From assembly GCA_036376595.1 (NCBI GenBank), contig DASVAA010000102.1, forward strand, positions 1 through 64,000: 64,000 nt of DNA. Direction: 5' to 3'. Within the stretch, counting starts at the first letter, position 1. The number at the start of each line of letters is the position of its first letter. The translations under genes were made by a program, and so were the position numbers. Of this stretch, positions 51,745-59,970 are shown piece after piece. Under the pieces are notes generated by a model. It did no database searches. It was not told where the DNA came from and worked only from the letters and a program-made list of their open reading frames with translations. This DNA is from SMAG-U1939 sp036376595. GTDB taxonomy: Bacteria > Chloroflexota > Ktedonobacteria > Ktedonobacterales > JADMIN01.

Positions 51745-52413
51745 CTATCCCGCGGTCACCAGCACAATCCCGCCGAAGCCAAGCAGGATGATGCCGGAGA
51801 GCACGTTCACCGCGCGCAGCGTGCGCGGCCCCAGCCGCTCGCGCAGCCAGCCGACGCCGCCGCTCAGCAGCAGCCACCACAGCGCCGAGCCGCAGAAGAC
51901 GCCGGCCACCAGCGCCGCCGCACTCACGTAACCCACCCGCGCACCGGCCACCCCCAGGCCGGCGAAGATCACCGCGAAGGAGAGGATCGTCGCCGGATTG
52001 GTGAGCGTGAGGCCGAGCGTCGAGAGATACGCGCCGGCGAGCCGCAGGTGGCTGCGTGGGCGCAGGATCGCGAGGTCGGAAGCCGCACGATGCCGTGACA
52101 CGGGCGTGATTGCTGGCGACCTACCGACTGGCGCCGGCTTGTGCGCCAGCGTGCGCAGGCCCAGGTAGCAGAGGAACGCGCCGCCTAGCAGGTGCAGCCA
52201 GAGCCGCTGGCCGGTCAGCAGATCGCTCACCGCGCTGAGGCCGAAGGCCGCCACCGCACCGTAGAACATATCCGCCGTGGCGGCGCCTAGCCCCGACACG
52301 AAGCCAATCAGGCGCCCATCGGCTAACGTGCGGCGGATGCAGAGTACGCCGATCGGTCCCACCGGCGCCGCGATGCTGAATCCCAGCGCGACGCCGCGCA
52401 GCCACAGATCCAT
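51745..52413 (-). CDS. LysE-family amino-acid/small-molecule exporter
   Basis: A 222-aa membrane protein with six helices. The opening LRGVALGFSIAAPVGPIGVLCIRRTL carries the diagnostic APVGP motif, and LTLTNPATILSF is the second conserved LysE motif. ATG 52413 is preceded by GGGAG. Substrates are usually amino acids or homoserine-like compounds. The tRNA-Asp-like gene lies 50 bases upstream on the same strand, so the two may be co-transcribed. Confidence 0.88.
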   Translation of the reverse strand: MDLWLRGVALGFSIAAPVGPIGVLCIRRTLADGRLIGFVSGLGAATADMFYGAVAAFGLSAVSDLLTGQRLWLHLLGGAFLCYLGLRTLAHKPAPVGRSPAITPVSRHRAASDLAILRPRSHLRLAGAYLSTLGLTLTNPATILSFAVIFAGLGVAGARVGYVSAAALVAGVFCGSALWWLLLSGGVGWLRERLGPRTLRAVNVLSGIILLGFGGIVLVTAG

Positions 52414-52463
52414 CGGTTGTCTCCCCCTCGTTGCGGGCTGCGGAGCGTTGGATGACCCTTCGG

Positions 52464-52536
52464 CGCCCCCGACGGGAGTCGAACCCGTTGCTTTCTGCTC
52501 GACAGGCAGATGTGCGGTCCGGTACACTTCGAGGGC
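52464..52536 (-). tRNA. tRNA-Asp (GTC) or tRNA-Asp-like gene
   Basis: 73 bases fold into a full cloverleaf on the minus strand. The acceptor GCCCTCG pairs with CGGGGGC (one G-T pair), the D stem GTGT with GCAC, the anticodon stem TCTGC with GCAGA around CTGTCGA (anticodon GTC), and the T stem ACGGG with CCCGT around TTCGACT. The discriminator is G73, as in tRNA-Asp. CCA is not encoded. Oddities: A at position 8 instead of T, and a short D-loop without the usual A21. It may be a divergent tRNA or a decaying copy. Confidence 0.58.
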
Positions 52537-53146
52537 AAACATGAGACATGGGAAAACGAGGAGGCGCGCCTCCGCGGGATGCGGCGCGCGCCTGATGGCT
52601 ACTGGTGCGGCTTGCGGTCTCGACCCTCTGGACTGGCTAGCTGTCCGGCTCCGAATGCTCTCCAGTCCGAGATCGGTGGTAGGTAGGGTCAGGCCTGGAG
52701 CGGGAGACGTGGGAGCGAGGGTCGCGCCATCAGGCGCGGGCGCTGCTGGGCGTCGTGGCGACGCTGGCGCTGGCCCGCGGGCGTCCACCGGACGTCCCTA
52801 CCCGAGCGAGCGGGCACGCCGGCTGGCGCCGCCGACATATCGGCGCGGCGCTGCTGGTCCTGGATGCGTGCCGGCTGGCAAATGATGGCTGCCACGGTCT
52901 GCTGTTCCCCTCGCAGGTTGGCTCGCCCAGTGAGAGCGGGCATGGGCAGTATGTCAGACGTGTGGTGCGGCTGTCAAACCGGCGCTGGCATCCCCTATCG
53001 GTTCGGTCCGTCATGTGATATTGTGCCGCTACCCGGCGGAGCGACGACCGCCGGCAGATTGTGGAGCGACCCGATCTACCCCCCAGCCATGACGGCGTTT
53101 CCCGCTGAGAGTGCGGTTGCCCAACGGGCAGAAAGGGGGGAGCGCG
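52537..53146. other. Intergenic region with one dispersed palindrome
   Basis: About 600 bases without a supported gene. 52777-52801 is a copy of the GCGTCCACCGGACGTCC element (see 35781 and 39879). No clear promoter. Confidence 0.5.
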
Positions 53147-53371
53147 ATGGACTTCCCCGACGATGTTTGCCGCATGGCGCGCAACGTGGCGAGTGTCGCG
53201 GCGATCCCCTGGGAGGAGCTGGCCGATGGGCCGGCGCGCGGGTGCCTGTTGGAGATGGCGTACGCCGGGCTGGACGTGGCCGCGTTCGAGACCTGCGAGG
53301 GGCGCTGGCGCATCCGATTGCAGCGGCAGGAGATGAGCTGCCCCGAGTGGGCGGCGAGATTCGCGGTCTGA
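53147..53371 (+). CDS. Small hypothetical protein (74 aa)
   Basis: ATG 53147 follows GGGGGGAG 5 bases upstream. The sequence (DFPDDVCRMARNVASVAAIPWEELADG...) looks like a compact soluble helix/strand protein with three Cys, and the ending CPEWAARFAV is well formed. I do not recognise a family. The good ribosome site and balanced composition support it as a real gene; it is followed 118 bases later by the second YceI gene. Confidence 0.5.
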   Translation: MDFPDDVCRMARNVASVAAIPWEELADGPARGCLLEMAYAGLDVAAFETCEGRWRIRLQRQEMSCPEWAARFAV

Positions 53372-53489
53372 AGGCGCTATCGCCGGCTGGTTTACTGCTC
53401 TACCGGCATGCTTCATGCGGGGAAGTATTTAGGTGGCACCCGTATTCGAGCGGGCAGCACGGCGGCACGGAAGCATGAAGGAGGCAGGC

Positions 53490-54059
53490 ATGCCCTGGCA
53501 GTTCGATCCCGCGCATTCGAGCATCACCTTCTCGGCCAAACATATGATGATCACGACGGTGCATGGCCGCTTCGATCAGTGGACCGGAACGATTGACCTG
53601 GACGAACACCATCCCGAAAACTCGCGCGTTGAGGTCACGATCTACGCCAACAGCATTGACACCGACAACGAGCAGCGCGACGCGCACCTCAAATCGCCGG
53701 ACTTCCTCGACGCCCAGAAGTACCCGACGATCAAATTCAAGAGCACACGCATCACGCAGCTCAGCGACACGACGGCGACGATCCTGGGCCAGCTCACGAT
53801 CCATGGCGAGACACGCGAGGTGCCACTCAACGCCACTCTGGAGGGCGTGACGCGCAACATGCAAGGCGCGCGCGTGGCGGGCTTCACCGTGGATGGCACG
53901 CTGAACCGCAAGGATTGGGGCCTGAACTGGAACGTCGCGCTGGAGGCCGGCGGCTGGTTAGTGAGTGATACAGTCAAGCTGCATGTCGAGGCCGAGCTGA
54001 TCCAGCAGGGGGCCCAGCAGCCGCGGCCGGCGCAGCCGGCGGGCGCCGCGCAGTCGTAG
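53490..54059 (+). CDS. YceI-family lipid-binding protein (copy 2)
   Basis: A 189-aa lipocalin-like YceI protein without a signal peptide. It opens PWQFDPAHSSITFSAKHMM and has DEHHPENSRVEVT, HLKSPDFLDAQKYPTIKF and GLNWNVALEAGGWLVSD. ATG 53490 follows AAGGAGG. Clearly paralogous to 9932-10492 but with a different promoter region: no copy of the ACTTCAC palindrome is seen here. The tail is Gln/Pro/Ala-rich. Confidence 0.92.
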   Translation: MPWQFDPAHSSITFSAKHMMITTVHGRFDQWTGTIDLDEHHPENSRVEVTIYANSIDTDNEQRDAHLKSPDFLDAQKYPTIKFKSTRITQLSDTTATILGQLTIHGETREVPLNATLEGVTRNMQGARVAGFTVDGTLNRKDWGLNWNVALEAGGWLVSDTVKLHVEAELIQQGAQQPRPAQPAGAAQS

Positions 54060-54282
54060 CGCGGCGCCGACGATCCACTGATGGCACGCGGGGCCACGAG
54101 GAAGAGTGGCGCTCACGCACGCTCAGGATGCGAAGCGCCCGAGCACGGTGCAGCCTGGCTGAACTGTACCGGCTCAGGCGTATGTTCTGTATGCACGCGA
54201 AGGATGGTAGCGTGATGGTAGCGTGTGGTCAGGCTAGAAGGCCTGCCACGCCGTCAGGCCGTCAGGATCAAGGGGGTCGGGG

Positions 54283-54789
54283 TCACTTGGACGGGATCAG
54301 GGTTTCTTGGACTTGGAACGTGCCAACTAATCCAGGCCCGAGAGAGCCAAAGTTATGGTGGCCCGGCGCGACGGGGAACCCCGTGTCCACCCCGCTGAAA
54401 TTCGTCGAACCAGGAAAGAGCGCCACACAGGGCGCGGTGAGGTTCGTGGGCGTCACCGTCGCTGTCCCCGAAATGACGAACGTGCCGCTGGTTGTATCCC
54501 AGGACGTGATGTCGAGGCTTTCGTGGCAAGTGAAGCCGCTGCCTGCTGGCGTGTGAATGTATTGTGCGAGCTGGCAATCGCCATCATTGCCAGAGGTGAC
54601 TCCACCACCAAGTGCGCACCAGCCCCAGAAGCCAAAGCCGAAGCCAGTACTTGGGGCAGTGCCAGTGCCTGAAAAGGTGAGTTGCCAGTTGTCATTGCTA
54701 CCATACGCGAAGGCGGCGGGAGTCGCAGCGAAGAGTGCCAATGCCGTGGCAATCAGAACTGCGAGCAACGGGCGTGGAAGCTTGAGCAC
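54283..54789 (-). CDS. Secreted protein of unknown function
   Basis: A 168-aa exported protein. GTG 54789 has GGAGG 8 bases upstream and opens a signal peptide (LLAVLIATALALFAATPAAFA). The mature part is Gly/Ser/Thr-rich and beta-strand-like (NWQLTFSGTGTAPSTGFGFG), with four Cys (WCALGG, GDCQLAQ, FTCHES, APCVAL), probably two disulfides. GFGFWGWCALGGGVTSGNDGD hints at a repetitive loop. No family recognised. Confidence 0.68.
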   Translation of the reverse strand: MLKLPRPLLAVLIATALALFAATPAAFAYGSNDNWQLTFSGTGTAPSTGFGFGFWGWCALGGGVTSGNDGDCQLAQYIHTPAGSGFTCHESLDITSWDTTSGTFVISGTATVTPTNLTAPCVALFPGSTNFSGVDTGFPVAPGHHNFGSLGPGLVGTFQVQETLIPSK

Positions 54790-55162
54790 CTGAAGTCCTC
54801 CCTCTCTTGTTCGTGGCGCGCAGCGCCACATCACGCTGCCGAGCAGCGTGCCACTGGCACACGCGACAAGCGCGACACGCCGCCACTGCGGAGACGGGGT
54901 CAGCCAGGAGAGCAAGATAGTTCCCTTGGAACGACGTGTCCCCGCTTTGTCCGCTGTGCCACCATGCACTGTAGACGGTGCTGGTGCAAAGCAGGTGATG
55001 GCGGCGGTAACAAATGGGAGGAGGAATTACCAACGCTTGTTGCGCAGTTGTAGTTCACCGCGTTGGGTCCGCGGGTATGAGAGCTTTGGCCTGCCGCTAG
55101 ACGACAGCGACCTCACAAGAGTTGGTATCAGCGACAATGGCCACGAGCGCCGGCGGCTGTGG
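54790..55162. other. Intergenic region between secreted protein and glycosyltransferase genes
   Basis: About 370 bases with no supported gene, terminator or promoter. Confidence 0.45.
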
Positions 55163-56869
55163 CTATGGCCGCAATCGGTGAATCCACGGCGAGACGGCTT
55201 GCGCGATGGGTCGTCGGGCGAGCACCATAACTGCCGCGCACCACAGCAGTGGCAGCGCGTCGAGCATGGGAGCGTAGGTACCGGCCGCGAGCAGCAGCAA
55301 GCCCCCCAGCAGAGCTGAGGTGACGGCAGCCCCCGTGCGCCAGGCGAAGAGCCGGAACGCGAGCAAACTGAGCGCGAGGGCGACCAGCGCCAGCCCCAAC
55401 GGGAACAGCCCGCTGAGCTGCAGGTACACCAGCGCCGCCACACCGAGCGCCAGATCGGCAATGGGCGCGAGCTTTGCCGGCGCTGGATCGCGGCGCCGCG
55501 CGTGCTCCAGCAGGGCCAGGGTCCATCCGGCTAGCGGCATCAGCACGGCCAAGCGCAGCGCGGAGCCGCCGGCGCGCCAACCCAGCACGACGAGCAGCGC
55601 CGCCAGCAGCAGTCGCGCGAGCGCCGGATCGACTGCCAGTTGGATACGGGAGCGCAAACGCACTCCGTGGCGCCGGGCGCCGAAATCGTAGGTCCGGCCC
55701 TTCCAGGTGACGCCGCCGCCCAGCGTGGCCTGATAGGCCGAATAGAGCGTGAAGAGGATGATGGCGGCGACCGTCGCGGCGTGGAACGCGACCATCACCA
55801 GCGGCAGGCGGAAGCGCCACAGCAGCAGCGCGTAGGAGGCCAGGATGGCGGCGATCTGGCACAGTGGCAGCCAGAAAAGCGCGACGCTGCCCACGTGGCC
55901 CCCGACGAGCGCCGCCGCGACGAAGCCGTAGGGCGCGAAGAGGAACGCGGCGCATAGCGGCGCGCCGACCAGCAGGCCGGGCAGCGAGTAATTCGTCGCC
56001 GCGAAGGCGCTCTTGGCGAAGCCCTGCCACGCCTCGGCCAAGCCATAATAGAGGCGCGTAGAGACCAGATCGGTGCCGTCTATCCACACCACGCGACCGC
56101 CGCCGCGCTTCACCAGCCGGCTGAGCTGCATGTCCTCTACGATGTCGGCGCGCACCGCCTCGTGCCCGCCCAACTGCTCGTAGGCGTCACGGCGGAACAG
56201 CATGAACGGGCCAAACGCCCCGGCGACCAGCGGCGAGGGCAGGGTCGTCACCAAGCCCAGCGGCAGAACGCCCGCGAAGGTGAGCAGCGTTGTGGGCAGC
56301 AGCAGAGCCTCACCAAAGCTGCCGGCGATCATGCGCGGAATCAGTGTCAGCAGGGCCGCGCGCCGCCGCCGGGCAACTGCTAGCGCCGTCGAGACGCAGT
56401 GCGGCGCATGCACGGTATCGGCGTCGGCGAAGAGCAGCCACCCGCCCCGCGCGGCGCGAGCGAGCTGGGCGCAGGCGAACGCCTTGCCATGCCAGCCCGG
56501 CGGCAGCGGCTCGCCGCGCAGCAGGCGCACCCGGGGATAACGCGCCGCCAGCTCGGCCACGATGGCCGCCGTCTGATCGGTGCTGTGGTCGTCGAGCACC
56601 AGCACCTCGCAGCGCGGGTAATCCTGCCGCGCCAGCGACTCGACGCAGCGCGCGATCGCGCGTGCCTCGTTACGCGCCGGGATCAAAATCGAGACCAGCG
56701 GACGGTCATCAAGCTCCCCTCGCCCACCTGTTGCTGTAGCGGCGAGGCCCGCCTCGCCCCCTCGGTCGGGGGTGAGGATCCCAGGACGGCGCAGCAGGCG
56801 CAGGTTGACGAGCGTATTGAGCAGCAGCAGCGCCAGAACGGCCGTGATAATTGCCTGATAGATCAGCAT
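55163..56869 (-). CDS. Membrane glycosyltransferase family 2
   Basis: A 568-aa enzyme: an N-terminal helix, then a GT-A domain with VSILIPARNEARAI, LVLDDHSTDQTAAI, the DxD motif FADADTVHAP, and VEDMQLSRLVKRGG (acid Glu/Asp). Several membrane helices follow (PYGFVAAALVGGHVGSVALFW). It resembles carotenoid or hopanoid-type GT2 enzymes, but acceptor and sugar are unknown. Residues ~34-56 (GGEAGLAATATGGRGEL) are encoded by a dispersed GGCGAGG palindrome, apparently inserted in frame. It follows plsY after 18 bases. Confidence 0.87.
   Translation of the reverse strand: MLIYQAIITAVLALLLLNTLVNLRLLRRPGILTPDRGGEAGLAATATGGRGELDDRPLVSILIPARNEARAIARCVESLARQDYPRCEVLVLDDHSTDQTAAIVAELAARYPRVRLLRGEPLPPGWHGKAFACAQLARAARGGWLLFADADTVHAPHCVSTALAVARRRRAALLTLIPRMIAGSFGEALLLPTTLLTFAGVLPLGLVTTLPSPLVAGAFGPFMLFRRDAYEQLGGHEAVRADIVEDMQLSRLVKRGGGRVVWIDGTDLVSTRLYYGLAEAWQGFAKSAFAATNYSLPGLLVGAPLCAAFLFAPYGFVAAALVGGHVGSVALFWLPLCQIAAILASYALLLWRFRLPLVMVAFHAATVAAIILFTLYSAYQATLGGGVTWKGRTYDFGARRHGVRLRSRIQLAVDPALARLLLAALLVVLGWRAGGSALRLAVLMPLAGWTLALLEHARRRDPAPAKLAPIADLALGVAALVYLQLSGLFPLGLALVALALSLLAFRLFAWRTGAAVTSALLGGLLLLAAGTYAPMLDALPLLWCAAVMVLARRPIAQAVSPWIHRLRP
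56709..56775. repeat. Dispersed GGCGAGG palindrome inside the glycosyltransferase gene
   Basis: CTGTAGCGGCGAGGCCCGCC followed by TCGCCCC and a GGTCGGGGGTGAGG end. Related units are at 39820-39865 and in the block around 62731-62755. Confidence 0.55.
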
Positions 56870-56887
56870 GCGATCACCGCCCCGCGC

Positions 56888-57553
56888 CTATCGGGGAGGG
56901 GTGTCGTGGGCGGGCGCTTCCGTGTCGCCGTCGGCGGGCCGGTGAAAGCCCGGTTGGGCATCGTCGTGCCAGGGCTGGCGCTCCCAGACACGCGCCTCGT
57001 GCGGGCGGTCGAGCAGCTTCTTGGCGCCGAGCATCAGGCCGAGCACGACGGCATAGGCCGGCACCCACAGCGGCTGGCGAAAGACGACCGGCAGTACGAC
57101 CACGGCGATGCATCCCAGCGTCACCGCCGGATTGAAGTCGCGCAGCACGAGATAGGCCACGCTGAGCGCCACGAATCCGCCGATGGTGGAGAGCGGGCTG
57201 ATGCCGATCAGAACACCGGATGCTGTCGCCAGGCCCTTGCCACCGCGCCCGCGTAGAAAGACGGGGAACTGGTGCCCCAGCAGGACGGCGACGCCGACGA
57301 GCAGCGTGCCGGCCAGCGGCAGCCCCACGGCGACGGCCGCTTTGTAGGCCGCCAGGCCCTTGAGGCCGTCCAGCAGGAAGGCGAACAGGCCCCACGACGG
57401 GCCAACCACGTGCCAGACGTTGCGGCTGCCGACGTTGCCCTCGCCAACCTCGCGCAGGTTGACCTCGGCGCGCGCATGGGCGATGAGCTGCGAGAAGGGA
57501 ATCGAGCCGAAGAGATAGCCGAAGAGGATGAGGACGACAAGCTTCTGAGCCAT
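56888..57553 (-). CDS. plsY: Acyl-phosphate:glycerol-3-phosphate acyltransferase
   Basis: A 221-aa membrane enzyme that acylates glycerol-3-phosphate to lysophosphatidate, the first step of phospholipid synthesis. The three conserved loops are visible: GSIPFSQL...GEGNVGSRN, FLLDGLKGLAAY, and GHQFPVFLRGRGGKGLATASG. Five to six helices are predicted. ATG 57553 is chosen for AGGAG upstream. The C-terminal ~30 residues are hydrophilic and His/Asp-rich, an unusual tail. It is followed by the glycosyltransferase in the same unit. Confidence 0.95.
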   Translation of the reverse strand: MAQKLVVLILFGYLFGSIPFSQLIAHARAEVNLREVGEGNVGSRNVWHVVGPSWGLFAFLLDGLKGLAAYKAAVAVGLPLAGTLLVGVAVLLGHQFPVFLRGRGGKGLATASGVLIGISPLSTIGGFVALSVAYLVLRDFNPAVTLGCIAVVVLPVVFRQPLWVPAYAVVLGLMLGAKKLLDRPHEARVWERQPWHDDAQPGFHRPADGDTEAPAHDTPPR

Positions 57554-57700
57554 AATGACCGCTCCTGTGGCATCCACTATCCTTATTATTGTCGCTCGCC
57601 GGTGTGTTGGTATGTCAAGGGGCGCAGAACAAACGCCCCCTGCCGGAGGTTCCGGACAGAGGGCGCGTTGGCGGTCACGTGGAAGACACAGAACCGGCTG

Positions 57701-59326
57701 CTATGCGAGCGCGGACTCGGTCTCTGTTTCAGTCTCGGCCTCGACCTCGATGGCCGGCTTCGAATCAGTTGCGCGGCTATCAGGAGCCGGGGCCGTGCGC
57801 GCCGTGGGCAGGCGCTGCGACAGGCCAGTGACGATCAACGGCAGCAGCATGCCGGCATCCGCGGGGACCGCGACGTGCGCCGCGCCGGCCGCCATCGCGC
57901 GAGCGCCGAGCGTGACGCTGCCGGCAAGGGCAGGAGCACCCAGGCCGAGCGCCGCGGCGATCTCGCGTGCCTGCGCCAGCAGCCCGTCGGGCGCACCCTC
58001 ACCAGCCCGCACCACGCCGAGCCTCGGCGTTTGGCTGATGAGCCGCGCCAGGGCCATCACGTCGTCGCCGGGGTCGAGCGCCAGTCCCTTGCCGCGGGCG
58101 CGCGCCGCCACCAGCGCGGCGCCGAGGGCGCTCGTGCCGAGATCGGGCGTGAACACATGCGCCCCCGAGCGGGCCGCGGCCTGCAGCAGCCCTTTGCGCG
58201 GCGCGCGGGCCGGCAGCGTCTCACCCAGCGCCCGCCACAGGTCGGCGCTGGTCGCGATGGTCGAGGTATCCAGCTCGTCGAGGAAGCGCGCGAAGAAGGC
58301 GATCGCTGCGTCGCGTCCGGCGTCGCTCGCGACTGGGCCGTCCTCACCGGCAACGTGCGGATGCCCCAGCGCCTCGTAAAGGTCGGCGAAGAGGTCGCCG
58401 GCCGAGGCGATCACCACGTCGGCGTAGCGCTGCTCCAGCGCGTAGACCAGTGTCTCGCGCAGCCCGGCGGCGATCACCGGCTCGGCGAGCGCCAGCACGA
58501 TGGTCGTGCGCGCGTCACGCGCCAGCGCCTCCCACGCGGTCAGTGCCCCGCCGAGCTGGCGGCCGGGACCGGCGGTGGCAGCCAGTTTGTCGAGCAGACC
58601 GGAGATCGAGGCGGTCGGGTTCACCTGGAACGACTCGCCAGCGGGCGCGGCATCGTCACCCTCGACCGAGCCACGGGTGCGCGCCTTCGCACCACGCGCA
58701 CCGGCAAGCCGGCTCTCGGCATCGCTGCCATACGTGCCACGGTCGGGCGTCACGCCGTAGCGCGGCCAGATCATATGTCCTGTGCCCTCACCCGCGTTGT
58801 TGTGGTGCGCGCGGCGCGCGGAGGCCGCCTTGCGGGCACTCTTCAACCCGGTCGCCGGCAGGGTCTCGGGCAAGGCGGGATCTTTGCTCACGACGCCGGC
58901 CGCCAGGCGCGCCTCGGCGGCGGCGATCAGGTCGTCGGTTGCGCCCAGCTTGCCGTGGTGCGGGCCTTTGAACGAGAGACCGCGCTGCACCAGCATGCGG
59001 TCCATCTCCCGCACGTCAAAGGCGTTCTTGATGTACTCGATGGCCAGCTCGTGGTCGAAGTTCTTGCACGAGAAGATGTCCATCGTGAAGTAGTCGAGCT
59101 CGGGGAAGGTGTGGATGGCGATGTGGCTTTCGGCGATCACCACGATGCCGGAGACGCCCGAGTAGGCCGGGTCGGGGGCCTGATACTCGAACATATAGGG
59201 GCCGCCAATCTTGGTCATGCCGATGGCGGCGGGGTAATCGTTCAGCACCTGCTCGACAAGGGTGCGGTTGGCAAGCTTCTTCGTATCGCAGCGGCTGCCG
59301 TCAATAATCAGGTGAGGTCCGAACAC
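57701..59326 (-). CDS. speD: AdoMet decarboxylase fused to a deoxyhypusine-synthase-like domain
   Basis: A 541-aa protein with two parts. Residues 1-~125 are a complete SpeD: LIIDGSRCDTKKL, pyruvoyl Ser67 in AESHIAIHTFPE, and Cys87 in IFSCKNF. A basic linker follows. Residues ~233-507 align by eye with deoxyhypusine synthase (ALAEPVIAAGLRETLVYALEQRYADVVIASAG; VFTPDLGTSALG; ADAGMLLPLIV). The active-site Lys segment (WGK in DHS) reads MAA near 478-480, and the GGGVxKxH loop reads AGEGAPDG. SpeD should process normally and supply the aminopropyl donor; the second domain is probably non-catalytic or altered. GTG start with AGGAG 6 bases upstream. Confidence 0.85.
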   Translation of the reverse strand: MFGPHLIIDGSRCDTKKLANRTLVEQVLNDYPAAIGMTKIGGPYMFEYQAPDPAYSGVSGIVVIAESHIAIHTFPELDYFTMDIFSCKNFDHELAIEYIKNAFDVREMDRMLVQRGLSFKGPHHGKLGATDDLIAAAEARLAAGVVSKDPALPETLPATGLKSARKAASARRAHHNNAGEGTGHMIWPRYGVTPDRGTYGSDAESRLAGARGAKARTRGSVEGDDAAPAGESFQVNPTASISGLLDKLAATAGPGRQLGGALTAWEALARDARTTIVLALAEPVIAAGLRETLVYALEQRYADVVIASAGDLFADLYEALGHPHVAGEDGPVASDAGRDAAIAFFARFLDELDTSTIATSADLWRALGETLPARAPRKGLLQAAARSGAHVFTPDLGTSALGAALVAARARGKGLALDPGDDVMALARLISQTPRLGVVRAGEGAPDGLLAQAREIAAALGLGAPALAGSVTLGARAMAAGAAHVAVPADAGMLLPLIVTGLSQRLPTARTAPAPDSRATDSKPAIEVEAETETETESALA

Positions 59327-59361
59327 TCCACGCTCCTGGATTCCGCGGCCGTGACGTGCCG

Positions 59362-59466
59362 CTAGCTGTCTCCGCTCTGGAAACAGGCGATGTACCAGCT
59401 CAGATAGGTTCCCACCAGAGTTCCGCGCGCGCGGCGAAGGGCGAGGGAACTCCCATCGGTACTCAT
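59362..59466 (-). CDS. Small ORF (34 aa) in the speD leader
   Basis: ATG 59466 to TAG 59362, with GAAAGG 6 bases upstream, ending 35 bases before the speD start. It encodes a basic N-terminal half (LALRRARG) and a hydrophobic half (TLVGTYLSWYIACF). It may be a leader peptide controlling speD translation, as polyamine-responsive small ORFs do elsewhere, or a small membrane peptide. There is no homologue I recognise. Confidence 0.4.
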   Translation of the reverse strand: MSTDGSSLALRRARGTLVGTYLSWYIACFQSGDS

Positions 59467-59649
59467 ACAGAGCCTTTCTCTTCCGTCGAGCTCCCTACCC
59501 AAACAGCACCCAGCCCGGCAGTGCGGGTGTCGTGTTGCGGCGGGGCGTGCCTCGCCTCTGGGGGCCGCGGAGCGCCCGCTGGGGCGGTCCGAGGAGGCGG
59601 CTCGAGGTGTTCGACCTCAGCGCGCGACCGGTTCGCGCGCAGCCTCATG

Positions 59650-59678
59650 AATATACGTTCCGACGGACGAAAAGTCAA
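59650..59678 (-). promoter_or_regulatory. Promoter of speD with a long leader
   Basis: On the minus strand TTGACT (59678-59673), a 17-base spacer and TATATT (59655-59650). This leaves a leader of about 315 bases before the speD GTG, containing the small ORF at 59362-59466. Confidence 0.7.
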
Positions 59679-59970
59679 GGTCATGGGAACCTTGCGCTGC
59701 TTGGCACGAACGCTGAAATAGACGAGCTTCGCGACATGCGGGCGGAGTCATGGTGATACCACGCGAGCAGGCGGGCGCGCCATCCCAAGCAAGGGTCCGA
59801 ACTTTCTCGGTCCGGCCCCAAAGTCCGCACTCACGGCGTTCGCCGTCAGCAGCTTTGCGCGTACGTCGTCGCGATGGAAGTATCAGGGTACGAGTAGGCG
59901 CCCACCACCGCCGACGAAGGGCTTTGACGCTCGAACCACGGCAACAGCATCTCGACCTGACGAGGTGGCG
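59679..59970. other. Intergenic region between lepA and the speD promoter
   Basis: About 290 bases without recognisable genes. No T-run terminator for lepA was found. Confidence 0.45.

Noticed and set aside
57272..59365. Nearly 700-codon open frame on the plus strand opposite plsY and speD
   Set aside because: Arg/Gln/His-rich with no motifs; mirrors the codon bias of two well-supported genes.
59356..59721. 121-codon plus-strand frame in the speD leader region
   Set aside because: Crosses the minus-strand promoter and small ORF; no ribosome site and mixed low-complexity composition.
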